A stretch of DNA of 64,000 nucleotides from Candidatus Parcubacteria bacterium (GCA_018669975.1 JABHSK010000001.1:1-64000); one strand, 5' to 3'. Positions 7,932 through 15,772 are shown, numbered from the stretch's first letter. The notes: a model not told the origin generated them from the sequence alone. Made by a program: numbers and translations.

Positions 7932-7970
7932 AGTATATCAAAAAACCATTCCTTTTGGAATGATTCTTTG
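7932..7970 (-). promoter_or_regulatory. Terminator hairpin fused to TGATATACT
   Basis: On the minus strand, an ATTCC-AAAA-GGAAT stem and T6 end the 8031 lipoprotein transcript. TGATATACT (complement of 7932-7940) follows at once, 6 nt before the MFS start codon. Confidence 0.6.
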
Positions 7971-8030
7971 ACTGGGGGTCCCCTACGGGACACTTTCAAA
8001 ACTTTTCTAGTGGAGAATCCTGATTATGAA

Positions 8031-8603
8031 TTAATCTACAAATAAAAGTTCCGTTATCTGACTAAAAAATATACTACCTTTATCATCAACATAAACAGCG
8101 TAAGACATCGGGAAAGAACCTATTCCACCTCCATCTGGACCATCATATGAAAAAGTATATTCATATATATTACCCAATGGCTCATAAGTATATTGAAAAT
8201 CATCTGGATTACGAAATATCATATCGCTTATGCTACCATCTTGGCTAGCTAGGGTACTCGACTCTTTAATGATTTTGTCTATTTTATATAATCTATCAAA
8301 CTGCTCGTCTGATAATTTTTTGTTACTTGACCCCTCTCTATCATAGTCAACATACAATACCTCTTTTTTGTTATCATTTTGAAAAAGCAAAAAAAGATAT
8401 CTGGGTTCATTGTCTTCATACATTTTTATAGCTCTTTTTTTAATTACAGTTTCAAATTTTATATTTTCTCCATATTCTTTTTTGGCATAACTTATTGCTT
8501 TTTTCTGTACTACTTCTAAATCAATATCTGTGCCTGTATCTTTTTGGCAACCCGCTCCAATCAACAAAGGAAAAATTAATACTATTAATAAAACTTTTTT
8601 CAT
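8031..8603 (-). CDS. Putative lipoprotein, unknown
   Basis: The protein has 190 residues. The N-terminus MKKVLLIVLIFPLLIGAGC is a typical lipoprotein signal with the lipobox ending at C19. The mature protein is polar, with a Lys-rich first half and a beta-rich C-terminus (YEYTFSYDG, YAVYVDDKG). I recognise no domain. It is a stand-alone gene with TGATATACT (8627-8635) about 23 nt upstream and a hairpin terminator downstream. Confidence 0.65.
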   Translation of the reverse strand: MKKVLLIVLIFPLLIGAGCQKDTGTDIDLEVVQKKAISYAKKEYGENIKFETVIKKRAIKMYEDNEPRYLFLLFQNDNKKEVLYVDYDREGSSNKKLSDEQFDRLYKIDKIIKESSTLASQDGSISDMIFRNPDDFQYTYEPLGNIYEYTFSYDGPDGGGIGSFPMSYAVYVDDKGSIFFSQITELLFVD

Positions 8604-8626
8604 ATTTTTATTTTAATACTACCCTC

Positions 8627-8668
8627 AGTATATCAAAAAACCACTTGTTTATAAAGTGATTCTTTGAT
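8627..8668 (-). promoter_or_regulatory. Terminator hairpin fused to TGATATACT
   Basis: On the minus strand, a long imperfect hairpin (ATCAAAGAATCACTT / AAGTGGTTTTTTGAT) ends the YibE/F operon. Its T-rich arm contains the TGA of the extended -10 TGATATACT (complement of 8627-8635) for the lipoprotein gene. Confidence 0.6.
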
Positions 8669-8728
8669 GGGGTCCCATCGTGGAGCGTATCGGAACTAAG
8701 CTACTATGGACTGAGGGATTATATATTC

Positions 8729-9820
8729 CTACTCTCGCTTAACTTTCAAAAAATAACTAGCTAAATAATTAGCAATTGGAATAGAAAATATAATACCTAT
8801 GCTACCCAACAATGTCCTAACTACTTCTGTAGCTATTATTTCATTGTTCATAGCTTGAGATAAATTAAGTCCAATTGTGTCACTTTGAGTAAACAATATA
8901 AGTAATGGTAAGGAAGCACCAGCGTAGGCAAAAAATAAAGTGTTTATCATAGAAGTGATATGATCTATCCCTACTTTTAAACTTCTGATATATATCTGGC
9001 GATTACTTAATTCTGGATTAGCCTTCTTCAATTGTTCTACTGTGGATACCTGACTAACTATTACATCATCTAAAACTCCTAAAGTACCAATAATTATTCC
9101 TGCCAATAATAAGCCTTGTAAGTTTATACTTCCCTGACTCATATTAAGTAAAAATTCTGTCCCCTCACCTGAGTATCCTGATAAGCGAGATAAGCTTGTA
9201 AACCATACAGATAGTAAAGCTGTAAAAAACAAAGAAATTATTAAAGCTGCATTAGCTATGTGTGCTTTTTTGTTTATACCTTGAGTGAGATAAATGGCAA
9301 AAACTAAGATGATAATACCTCCTACAACACTAATCAATACGGGATTAGCACCATTTAGTATTTGCGGAATAATAAATTTTAAAATGACAAAAAAACTAAT
9401 TACTAATCCGAGTAAAGACCTAAAACCTTTCCACCTACCTATCACTAAAACACTCAATACAAAAATTATACTGAGCCATAAAATCGGATTAGTCCTGTCA
9501 TAATCCAAAACAAAGAATACATCATTACCTTCTACATTTTGACTATAGCTAACTATAACTTTATCCCCCTCTTCATAAATTTGAGTAGATACTACTTGAA
9601 AATTACCAATACCTTCAAAAGTAATTTCTTTATTTTTAAAATTACCCTCTAAACCTTGCAATTTCAAATTTTGCTGATTTATACTGCCCATTTCATCAAC
9701 AATTTCTTCTTGAGCAATAATCTCAATAACTCGTGCCTTAAAAGTTTCTTCCTTGGGCTGTTCTTGAGCTAAAGAAAAAATTGGTAAAATTAGCAGTAAT
9801 AATAAAAATAATTTTTTCAT
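8729..9820 (-). CDS. YibE/F-family membrane protein
   Basis: The protein has 363 residues from ATG at 9820. A TTG nine bases further up is less likely because the ATG follows the upstream stop by 1 nt and begins a clean signal peptide (MKKLFLLLLLILPIFSLAQ). An extracytoplasmic beta domain (about 20-105) precedes seven or eight membrane helices carrying the family motif GTLGVLDDVIVSQVSTVEQL. The function of YibE/F proteins is not established. It is the last gene of the DUF134-ZIP-thioredoxin-CcdA operon, which suggests a role in metal or redox homeostasis. Confidence 0.85.
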   Translation of the reverse strand: MKKLFLLLLLILPIFSLAQEQPKEETFKARVIEIIAQEEIVDEMGSINQQNLKLQGLEGNFKNKEITFEGIGNFQVVSTQIYEEGDKVIVSYSQNVEGNDVFFVLDYDRTNPILWLSIIFVLSVLVIGRWKGFRSLLGLVISFFVILKFIIPQILNGANPVLISVVGGIIILVFAIYLTQGINKKAHIANAALIISLFFTALLSVWFTSLSRLSGYSGEGTEFLLNMSQGSINLQGLLLAGIIIGTLGVLDDVIVSQVSTVEQLKKANPELSNRQIYIRSLKVGIDHITSMINTLFFAYAGASLPLLILFTQSDTIGLNLSQAMNNEIIATEVVRTLLGSIGIIFSIPIANYLASYFLKVKRE

Positions 9821-9821
9821 A

Positions 9822-11045
9822 TTAACCAAGCATTAATAATTCGTGTTTAAATATCAAAATTAAACCTATAATAATCATTAATATACCACCAATTAATTTA
9901 GAAAATTTAGAGTATTTTGTTGTAATGCCAGTCATTTCTAATGTCCACATAGCTATAAAAAATACAAATAAATCGTCAATCATGAAGACAAAAATATACA
10001 AAGAAATATAAGCATAATATTGCCAAAGCTGTAAATCGCTTAAAGCTAAAATCTGTACATAAACCGCAGGTAAGCCAGCTGAACAAATTAATTCTATTAA
10101 ATTTACTGAAAATGCTAAGACAATAATACCTAATAAAGCTAAGATAAATGCCTTTTCTTGAGTAACTGACTTTAGCATATCAAAAAATCTTTTACGCTTT
10201 TCACCTCCGCTAACTTCACAACCACCTGTTTTATTTTTAAAGTAACTCCTAACATTCAAAATACCCCCTCCCAAAGCAACAACACTTATAGTATATCTAA
10301 CAATAGCAATGAATCCTAAAAATAAAATTAATTTTAACCAGGCAATCATAAATAGGAAATAAACAAAAGCTGATACCACCACAAAAGTTATACCTAAAAT
10401 CCACATTCTTTTTCTATCTTTCATTCCCAATAGCAAACTTATCAAAAATAATAATGCCCACATAGCACAGGGGTTAAAACCATCTAACAGACCTAAGACA
10501 ATAGTAATAATAGGCAATGAAAAACTTTGAAGATTTATTTCACCAATTATTGGTATTTGTACTGTCTGGTTTATTTTATTGTCCTCTGTTAAATCTACAA
10601 CTAACTGTTCTGAATTATCCTTAACTTGCTTTTCATTTATCTCTGGGTCTACAACAGAAGGTTTTTGCGGTATTACTGGCTTAATATATGCCAGGGCTTT
10701 TATAGCCTGCTCTATTTCCGCACCAGTAATTTCGTCGTTGTAATAGCCAGTAAAATATTCATCCCCAACAACAGTAAAAGGTACTCCTGATATATCTGTT
10801 TTAAACTTTTCACCAAATCCAAGTAATAACCTAACATTATCTTCGCTGTCACTCAGCTCTAACTGATGAATGGTTATATTTTTATATTTATCTTCTATTT
10901 TTTCTAAAAATATCTTTTCCTTAGCACAATGTGGACAGCCTTTTGACCAGAAAAAATATATATCTTGTTGTTCACTAGCAAAAGATACTAAGGGTGCTAA
11001 TAAAAAACTAAAAACTAATAGAAACAATGAAATTCTTTTAAACAT
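9822..11045 (-). CDS. Thioredoxin-like domain fused to CcdA/DsbD-type transmembrane domain
   Basis: This 407-residue protein begins with a signal segment (4-24). A glutaredoxin/thioredoxin-like domain follows with the active site C37-P-H-C40 and a cis-Pro loop SGVPFTV (86-92). After a linker near 120-165 come about seven membrane helices of the CcdA/DsbD type, with the two buried cysteines at C192 (GFNPCAMW) and C320 (LIELICSAG). Such proteins pass reducing equivalents from cytoplasmic thioredoxin across the membrane. Here the external acceptor domain is part of the same chain. The gene overlaps neither neighbour but abuts both (2 nt and 1 nt gaps). Confidence 0.88.
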   Translation of the reverse strand: MFKRISLFLLVFSFLLAPLVSFASEQQDIYFFWSKGCPHCAKEKIFLEKIEDKYKNITIHQLELSDSEDNVRLLLGFGEKFKTDISGVPFTVVGDEYFTGYYNDEITGAEIEQAIKALAYIKPVIPQKPSVVDPEINEKQVKDNSEQLVVDLTEDNKINQTVQIPIIGEINLQSFSLPIITIVLGLLDGFNPCAMWALLFLISLLLGMKDRKRMWILGITFVVVSAFVYFLFMIAWLKLILFLGFIAIVRYTISVVALGGGILNVRSYFKNKTGGCEVSGGEKRKRFFDMLKSVTQEKAFILALLGIIVLAFSVNLIELICSAGLPAVYVQILALSDLQLWQYYAYISLYIFVFMIDDLFVFFIAMWTLEMTGITTKYSKFSKLIGGILMIIIGLILIFKHELLMLG

Positions 11046-11047
11046 AA

Positions 11048-11317
11048 TTATTGATTTTTATTTTTTACTAATATATCTATAATTTCTTTTTTATCTACTT
11101 CACCTTGTAAGCGTAAAAATTCTTTATTATCTTTATCTAAAAATACAAAAACTGGCAACTTATCATCTATCTTGTATTCTTTGACTTTTTCTAAACTTTC
11201 ATCAAAATCATAATACTCAGTTTCTAGCCAAGTGTTCTCAGTTTCTATTTCTGTCCAACGAGGCTTCATAATAAGACAACCTAGACACCATACAGCCCCA
11301 AATTTTAATACTTTCAT
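11048..11317 (-). CDS. Small thioredoxin-like protein
   Basis: The product has 89 residues with a beta-strand followed by C11-L-G-C14 in VWCLGC, and a cis-Pro loop DKLPVFVFLD (near 53-62). It has no signal peptide, so it should be cytoplasmic. It is directly upstream of the CcdA fusion (2-nt gap) and is the obvious candidate electron donor to it. CLGC is an unusual dithiol motif compared with the classic CGPC. It is in the operon after the ZIP transporter (5-nt gap). Confidence 0.82.
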   Translation of the reverse strand: MKVLKFGAVWCLGCLIMKPRWTEIETENTWLETEYYDFDESLEKVKEYKIDDKLPVFVFLDKDNKEFLRLQGEVDKKEIIDILVKNKNQ

Positions 11318-11322
11318 AAATT

Positions 11323-12060
11323 TTAATTAATTAATTTAACCACAAACATTAAAGCAATGCCTAATAAAAATATAATAAATGATTTAATAGATCTTTTTAA
11401 ATTAGTTTCTTTTCTTATTTCTGGTATCAAATCAGAAGCGGCTATATAAATAAAACCTCCAGCAGCAAAAGGTAATAAATATGCAATAATACTATGTAAA
11501 TAAAAAGATATAAAATACCCCACAATACCACCTAAAACAACTGTTAGAGCTACAATATAATTTATAATCAATGCTTTTTTCTTTGTAAATCCAGCATGCA
11601 CCAATACACCAAAATCACCAATCTCTTGAGGTATTTCATGCAAAGCAATCGCTAAAGTTGTGGCCATTCCTAATTGAAAATCAATTAAAAAAGTGCTGGC
11701 AATCACTAGACCGTCAATAAAGTTATGTAAAGCGTCTCCAAATAAATTCATATAGCCAAAAGTATGCACTGGACAATTTTCTTTATGACAATGGCGCCAA
11801 GATAATACTTTTTCCATAAAAAAGAAAAAAACAAAAGCAAATAAGACAATTAAATATAATTTAGAAGCCTCTATTTTTTCTGAAGCCTCTGGTAATAAAT
11901 GTAAAAATGCTCCTCCCATTAATGCTCCAGTTGATAATGATACTAAAAATAATGTTATTTTAGATAATACTTCTTTTTTAACATACAAAAATAAAATAGC
12001 TGCCCAAGCACAAAAACTAATAGAAAAAGAGGCTATTATAATTATCAATAAATTATGCAT
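11323..12060 (-). CDS. ZIP-family metal transporter
   Basis: The protein has 245 residues and about eight membrane helices. The metal-binding helices carry HNFIDGLVIAS (near 112-122) and HEIPQEIGDFG (near 142-152), the two ZIP (SLC39/ZupT-like) signatures. A short cytoplasmic HCHKENCPVH loop near residues 90-99 could sense or bind metal. Substrates in the family include Zn2+, Fe2+ and Mn2+; which one applies here is unknown. It follows the DUF134 regulator by 6 nt and precedes the thioredoxin gene. Confidence 0.9.
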   Translation of the reverse strand: MHNLLIIIIASFSISFCAWAAILFLYVKKEVLSKITLFLVSLSTGALMGGAFLHLLPEASEKIEASKLYLIVLFAFVFFFFMEKVLSWRHCHKENCPVHTFGYMNLFGDALHNFIDGLVIASTFLIDFQLGMATTLAIALHEIPQEIGDFGVLVHAGFTKKKALIINYIVALTVVLGGIVGYFISFYLHSIIAYLLPFAAGGFIYIAASDLIPEIRKETNLKRSIKSFIIFLLGIALMFVVKLIN

Positions 12061-12066
12061 AAATTT

Positions 12067-12345
12067 TTATTTATTAATTATTTTAATTGCTTTACCATTA
12101 ATCAAAGCTTCGGCTATTTTTTTGTAAGCAGATGATAAAATTCTCTGAAAAGTACTCTGTGAAGTTTTCATTTTTTTAGCACATTCATTTTGATCTAAGT
12201 CTTTGATATTTTTTAATCTTAAGGCTTCTACCTCTTCAATACTTAATTGAACTTCATCAAGTATACTCATTGGAACACCTCTTGGTTTAAAATATGTTAT
12301 ATCTGCATTAAATTCCACTCTACGACATAATTTTGGTCTAGGCAT
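12067..12345 (-). CDS. DUF134 (UPF0251) HTH protein
   Basis: This 92-residue protein begins MPRPKLCRRV, the hallmark start of UPF0251. A sigma-region-4-like helix-turn-helix follows (VEALRLKNIKDLDQNECAKK, then SQSTFQRILSSAYKKIAEAL). It is likely a DNA-binding regulator of the operon it heads. It is preceded by the DUF5320 gene, a pairing often seen around metal and iron-sulfur loci. The start ATG at 12345 has no SD. Confidence 0.88.
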   Translation of the reverse strand: MPRPKLCRRVEFNADITYFKPRGVPMSILDEVQLSIEEVEALRLKNIKDLDQNECAKKMKTSQSTFQRILSSAYKKIAEALINGKAIKIINK

Positions 12346-12385
12346 ATGTTTATTGAAATAATTTTTTAAATATGCTATCTTTTAT

Positions 12386-12440
12386 GCAAAAGAAGGTCCC
12401 TCACCCCTTTCTATGAAAGGAGTGAGTTCTCAACCTTCTT
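12386..12440 (-). terminator. Nested hairpin after the DUF5320 gene
   Basis: An AGAAGGT/ACCTTCT outer stem and a CTCACYCCTTTC/GAAAGGRGTGAG inner stem are followed by T4 on the minus strand. It probably attenuates transcription between the DUF5320 gene and the DUF134 operon. Confidence 0.75.
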
Positions 12441-12441
12441 T

Positions 12442-12606
12442 TTACTTTTGGGCTCTTCTGCCCTGTCCTTGACCTCTACCTCTGCTGGTTCCAGCTCCAG
12501 CTCTTCTAGGCTGACCTGCGGGTTTTTCTGCAGTCTTGCAATTACCTGCACCGCGACCAGTTAGAGAACCCTTGCCTTCTGGACCTGTTCCATCTCTATT
12601 TGGCAT
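12442..12606 (-). CDS. DUF5320 small Gly/Arg-rich protein
   Basis: The product has 54 residues from ATG at 12606 to TAA at 12442. It starts MPNRDGTGPEGKGSLTGRG, the DUF5320 signature (DGTGPxGxGxxTGRG), followed by a single Cys (GNCK) and an Arg/Gly/Gln-rich tail (SRGRGQGQGRRAQK). The function of the family is unknown. It often lies beside DUF134 and dinitrogenase-cofactor-like proteins. Unlike its neighbours it has a good SD (AAGGGGG) and a TTGACA promoter, so it is probably well expressed. Confidence 0.82.
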   Translation of the reverse strand: MPNRDGTGPEGKGSLTGRGAGNCKTAEKPAGQPRRAGAGTSRGRGQGQGRRAQK

Positions 12607-12646
12607 ATTATACACCCCCTTTCTTTTTTAGCTATTATATATTATG

Positions 12647-12676
12647 AGTATATACCCATAACAATATATTTGTCAA
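12647..12676 (-). promoter_or_regulatory. TTGACA-N18-TATACT promoter of the DUF5320 gene
   Basis: On the minus strand TTGACA (12671-12676) and TATACT (12647-12652) are separated by 18 nt. The promoter lies just beyond the TspO-like gene's terminator. Confidence 0.65.
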
Positions 12677-12683
12677 CTAACAT

Positions 12684-12713
12684 AAAAAAACACTCAAAAA
12701 TAGAGTATTTTTT
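12684..12713 (-). terminator. Terminator of the TspO-like gene
   Basis: On the minus strand an ACTC-TATTTTT-GAGT hairpin flanked by A and T tracts ends in T7, about 30 nt after the stop. Confidence 0.65.
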
Positions 12714-12744
12714 AAAACTTTTATATGGTAAAAACGTCTGCATT

Positions 12745-13524
12745 TTATTTTCTTGTCTTTTTGTAGGATAAATAGCCAATACTGATTACAAAAAGAGCAA
12801 TACAAAAAATCACAATATTGATAATGTTTGGATAATTTGAATTAAACCCATCTTGTGAAGTGTGTTTTAACCAAATACCAGAATAGGCCCAGACCAAGAC
12901 TAAACCATAGTAGATATTTTTATCTTTAAACATTCTTGTAATGCCTATAGCTGCTCCAATTAATAAAACAATGATTATCCAAATCTGCTCTGATATCCCA
13001 AAGCCATTCCAATTAATACTTTGTAAGAAAACTGTTACATTGGCAATTGTTGCGATGGTAATCCAGCCAAAATAAATACTAAAAGGTAAACGAACGAATA
13101 TAGTATTTAAAGTTGATTGTTCTTTATGGTTAACAATATCTGCAATTTTAATAAGCAAAGTGAGCAAGGCAAGCATAATTAAAAATGATAACCAAATTAT
13201 TCCATAATGCCAAGCAAAAATCCATGCAATATTAGCGAGAGATGTTAATAGAAAATACTTGTTAATTTTTGTAAATATTTTTTCTTGTTTTTCACTTTTT
13301 TGCCCAGTTTTGAATTGATAAATTGTATAGCCTAAAAGTAATAAATATATAAGCCCCCAGATTGAGAAGGTAATACCAGATGGTGTAAATAGATTGGCAA
13401 AATTATCTGATGCCTGGCCCGTTGTCACTCCGCCAATAGGTAAGGCATTAGCCAAATAATTAACAAAAACCATAGCAACGTATCCAATAGCCACAGATAT
13501 TTTAAGTATTAAATTTTTATTCAT
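12745..13524 (-). CDS. TspO/MBR-related membrane protein
   Basis: The protein has 259 residues and seven to eight hydrophobic helices rich in Trp. The early motif FTPSGITFSIWGLIYLLL (near 46-63) matches the TspO/MBR-like group with a duplicated or extended helix set. Canonical TspO has about 160 residues and five helices; this longer form belongs to a poorly characterised branch. The ligand is unknown. The promoter is an extended -10 TGCTATAAT (complement of 13548-13556), with an A-rich leader and no SD. Confidence 0.75.
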   Translation of the reverse strand: MNKNLILKISVAIGYVAMVFVNYLANALPIGGVTTGQASDNFANLFTPSGITFSIWGLIYLLLLGYTIYQFKTGQKSEKQEKIFTKINKYFLLTSLANIAWIFAWHYGIIWLSFLIMLALLTLLIKIADIVNHKEQSTLNTIFVRLPFSIYFGWITIATIANVTVFLQSINWNGFGISEQIWIIIVLLIGAAIGITRMFKDKNIYYGLVLVWAYSGIWLKHTSQDGFNSNYPNIINIVIFCIALFVISIGYLSYKKTRK

Positions 13525-13594
13525 AAATTTATTTTAATTATATGTATATTATAGCAAAAAACTAATTATAGTTCGAACCCCACTTTAGGGGTAT

Positions 13595-13628
13595 CAAAAA
13601 AATAGCTAATGTTAGCTATCATTTTGAT
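13595..13628 (-). terminator. mnmA terminator
   Basis: On the minus strand ATAGCTAA (13612-13619) pairs with TTAGCTAT (13602-13609), followed by T7. Just upstream lies a GGGACCCCATCAAA element that recurs downstream of two other genes (near 7970 and 8666). Confidence 0.75.
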
Positions 13629-13650
13629 GGGGTCCCATAAGGGGATTGAA

Positions 13651-14694
13651 CTATATAATATTAGCACTCGCTACAAGCTCATTTCCCATATAAATAGCTA
13701 ATACTTGTCCTGAGGCTACACCCTGTTGAGCTTTAGTAAAGGTAGCTTTATTAGCAGATAAAGTAATATCTTGAGCAGTCTGTCTATAACGTATTTGAGC
13801 TTGAGCCTTGAGTGGTAGCTTATACTCCTTGCCTAGCCAGTGTAGGTCGGAAATCTGAACATCTTTGGTGTACAGCTCATCACTATCTGATTTGCCAACT
13901 ACTATTTTATTATCCTTAATATCTTTAGACACTATATACCAAGGTCCACCAGGTAGATCCAGACCCTTGCGTTGACCAATAGTGTAATACCAAACACCCT
14001 GGTGTTCACCCAGTTTATTACCTTCAGTATCAACTATATCTCCTGTCTTGGGTTTTATTTTTTGTTGCAAAAATGTCTTTAGATCTACTTTGCCGATAAA
14101 ACAAATACCCTGAGAGTCTTTACGATCTGCATTGGGTAGTTTGGCTTGTTTAGCTATTTTTCTAACCTCAGGTTTGGCTATATTACCAATCGGAAACATG
14201 GCTTTGGAGAGTTGGGCTTGATTGAGTCCAGCTAGGAAGTAGGATTGATCTTTATTGTTGTCTACACCACGCAGTAAATGAAATCCATCTTCGTCTTCTT
14301 TTACCTGAGCGTAATGACCAGTTGCTATTTTATCAAAGCCCATTTCCAAGGCTTTCTCTAAAAACAATTTAAACTTTATTTCATTATTACAGAGCACATC
14401 AGGGTTTGGTGTTAGCCCGGCTTGGTAGGATTCAAAAATATAATTAACTATCTTTTGCTCGTATTCTTTTTCAAAATTAAAAGTATGGATTGGTATGTCT
14501 AAATGAGCGGCTACTCGATAGGCCATTTGTCGATCTTCTTTCCAAGGACATTCCCCTTTTAAATTTATAGCTTCGGAGAAGTTTTTCATAAAAGCAGCCT
14601 CAATTTCATATCCCTGTTCTTTGAGTAAATATAAAACCACAGCAGAGTCTACTCCACCTGATAAAGCTACTAGGATTTTAGGTTTTTTAGTCAT
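13651..14694 (-). CDS. mnmA: tRNA-specific 2-thiouridylase MnmA
   Basis: The enzyme has 347 residues and makes 2-thiouridine at the wobble position 34 of tRNA Lys, Glu and Gln. Visible motifs are the PP-loop SGGVDS (12-17), the catalytic cysteines C102 (NPDVLCNNE) and C198 (SQGICFIGK), and the GHYAQV segment (126-131). The length is slightly short but complete. The gene has TTGAAA-N17-TATAGT superimposed on the terminator of the preceding gene. No sulfur-relay partner is adjacent. Confidence 0.97.
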   Translation of the reverse strand: MTKKPKILVALSGGVDSAVVLYLLKEQGYEIEAAFMKNFSEAINLKGECPWKEDRQMAYRVAAHLDIPIHTFNFEKEYEQKIVNYIFESYQAGLTPNPDVLCNNEIKFKLFLEKALEMGFDKIATGHYAQVKEDEDGFHLLRGVDNNKDQSYFLAGLNQAQLSKAMFPIGNIAKPEVRKIAKQAKLPNADRKDSQGICFIGKVDLKTFLQQKIKPKTGDIVDTEGNKLGEHQGVWYYTIGQRKGLDLPGGPWYIVSKDIKDNKIVVGKSDSDELYTKDVQISDLHWLGKEYKLPLKAQAQIRYRQTAQDITLSANKATFTKAQQGVASGQVLAIYMGNELVASANII

Positions 14695-14712
14695 ATATTT
14701 ATCTTGATCCTA

Positions 14713-14746
14713 AAAAGACTATACCACAGGGCATAGTCTTTTTCAA
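14713..14746 (-). promoter_or_regulatory. Terminator hairpin inside the mnmA promoter
   Basis: On the minus strand AAAGACTAT and ATAGTCTTT form a perfect hairpin with T5 that ends the zinc-ribbon gene. The same bases carry TTGAAA (complement of 14741-14746), a 17-nt spacer and TATAGT (complement of 14718-14723) with an upstream TG, giving the mnmA promoter. Confidence 0.65.
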
Positions 14747-14773
14747 TAATTTTATAGTAAATTTGCTGTTTAA

Positions 14774-15001
14774 TTATTTTTCCAATGGTTCAAGTCCCAA
14801 GTCTTCCCTGTGTTTAGCATTACTACCATCCCAACTACATTCATAACAAAAATTTTCGAAATCATTAAAATTACCTCCAGGAGAACCACATTTTGGACAA
14901 GATTGAAACTCACCGGCACCCCATTCTTTTTTTGGGTTGCCTTCAATTTTTATTCCCGACTTATCACCTTCAATCCCTTGTGGATTTTCAAAATTTGGCA
15001 T
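14774..15001 (-). CDS. Small zinc-ribbon protein
   Basis: The product has 75 residues. Two Cys pairs (CPKC near 35-38 and CYEC near 52-55) form a probable zinc ribbon, in an otherwise polar Gly/Asn/Glu-rich protein. I know no specific family; such ribbons often bind nucleic acid or partner proteins. It follows the 15017 gene by 15 nt in the same direction and is probably cotranscribed. Confidence 0.65.
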   Translation of the reverse strand: MPNFENPQGIEGDKSGIKIEGNPKKEWGAGEFQSCPKCGSPGGNFNDFENFCYECSWDGSNAKHREDLGLEPLEK

Positions 15002-15016
15002 AATTTTTATAGTTAA

Positions 15017-15373
15017 TTATTCTTTTTCAATATCTGATAGTTTGGTCAAATCAGCTATTAATTTTTCTTTTGCTTCATCGCTTAAATTGCTACTTTCAGT
15101 TGCTGCTATCAAGTCCCTTAAACTACTCTGGTCTGCCTCAGTTTTTTCAGTGTCGCTTGGAGGTAATTTCTTATCTGCTAGTTTGTTTAGATGTGCAGCC
15201 ATATCTTCCTGACTCATTGGTGTGCCTTCTCCAGCATTATGTAAAAGTTTGGCCTGGTCTAAAATTGCTTGTCTTTTTTCCTCAAAATCTTTTGCATATT
15301 CATCTAAATAAGCTAATTGACGCATTAAATTTGGTTGTGTCTCTGCAGGTGACATTTCTCCATATTTTATCAT
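15017..15373 (-). CDS. Helical cytoplasmic protein, unknown
   Basis: The protein has 118 residues, is almost entirely helix-forming and charged, and has heptad-like Leu spacing (LMRQLAYLDEYAKDF) at the start and a second helix pair at the end. It has no Cys, TM or signal. I recognise no family. The promoter is the extended -10 TGCTAAAAT (complement of 15403-15411), with an SD-less leader of about 22 nt. It probably forms an operon with the zinc-ribbon gene. Confidence 0.6.
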   Translation of the reverse strand: MIKYGEMSPAETQPNLMRQLAYLDEYAKDFEEKRQAILDQAKLLHNAGEGTPMSQEDMAAHLNKLADKKLPPSDTEKTEADQSSLRDLIAATESSNLSDEAKEKLIADLTKLSDIEKE

Positions 15374-15420
15374 ATGTTTTGAAATTAAATATTAATAAAC
15401 TTATTTTAGCACACTTTTAT

Positions 15421-15451
15421 CACCCCTTCTATTTTTAGCTGGGGTATTTTT
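15421..15451 (+). terminator. Hairpin reading as a plus-strand terminator
   Basis: CACCCC (15421-15426) and GGGGT (15441-15445) are followed by T5 on the plus strand. No plus-strand gene ends here, so it may block antisense transcription, or act only as a 3' hairpin for the minus gene ending at 15450. Confidence 0.35.
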
Positions 15452-15653
15452 AATCCTCTTCTGTGAATGGGCGCTTTCCTTGCTCATGTTTGATATCTCG
15501 ATTATCTGTACCACTTTCATTTTCTTCTACTTGGTCAGGAATTTCATCCAAAACCTCAGCTGGTTTTTTTGGATCAACTTGTTCTTGGTGTTCTTCGCGA
15601 GTTTTTTGCTCTTCGGCATCTCTACCAAAGAAAAATTTTTTGAAATCAAACAT
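15450..15653 (-). CDS. Small acidic hydrophilic protein, unknown
   Basis: The product has 67 residues. A short aromatic/basic start (MFDFKKFFFGRDAEE) is followed by an unstructured Glu/Asp/Lys/Pro-rich tail with no Cys or TM. I recognise no family. The promoter is the extended -10 TGCTAAAAT (complement of 15680-15688) with an SD-less leader of about 20 nt, which supports expression. Confidence 0.5.
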   Translation of the reverse strand: MFDFKKFFFGRDAEEQKTREEHQEQVDPKKPAEVLDEIPDQVEENESGTDNRDIKHEQGKRPFTEED

Positions 15654-15706
15654 AGAATTATGTTAAAAATTATAACTATATTTTAGCATAATTTTGATTA
15701 ATCTGC

Positions 15707-15772
15707 TTTACAAGGTGTAGATTATCTGTTAAATTATGCAGTGAATTCGTTATTTAAAACTCAAACTGGAGG
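15707..15772 (+). promoter_or_regulatory. TTTACA-N17-TAAATT promoter and GGAGG RBS
   Basis: The -35 is TTTACA (15707-15712), the spacer is 17 nt and the -10 is TAAATT (15730-15735). GGAGG (15768-15772) lies 7 nt before the ATG at 15780. Confidence 0.65.

Noticed and set aside
9821..9829. TTG start for the YibE/F gene
   Set aside because: It would overlap the upstream stop and add three residues before a clean signal peptide; ATG 9820 fits better.
13562..13592. tRNA-like T-arm (GTTCGAACCCC)
   Set aside because: The loop bases match, but neither flank pairs to form the T stem on either strand, and no acceptor, D or anticodon arm follows.
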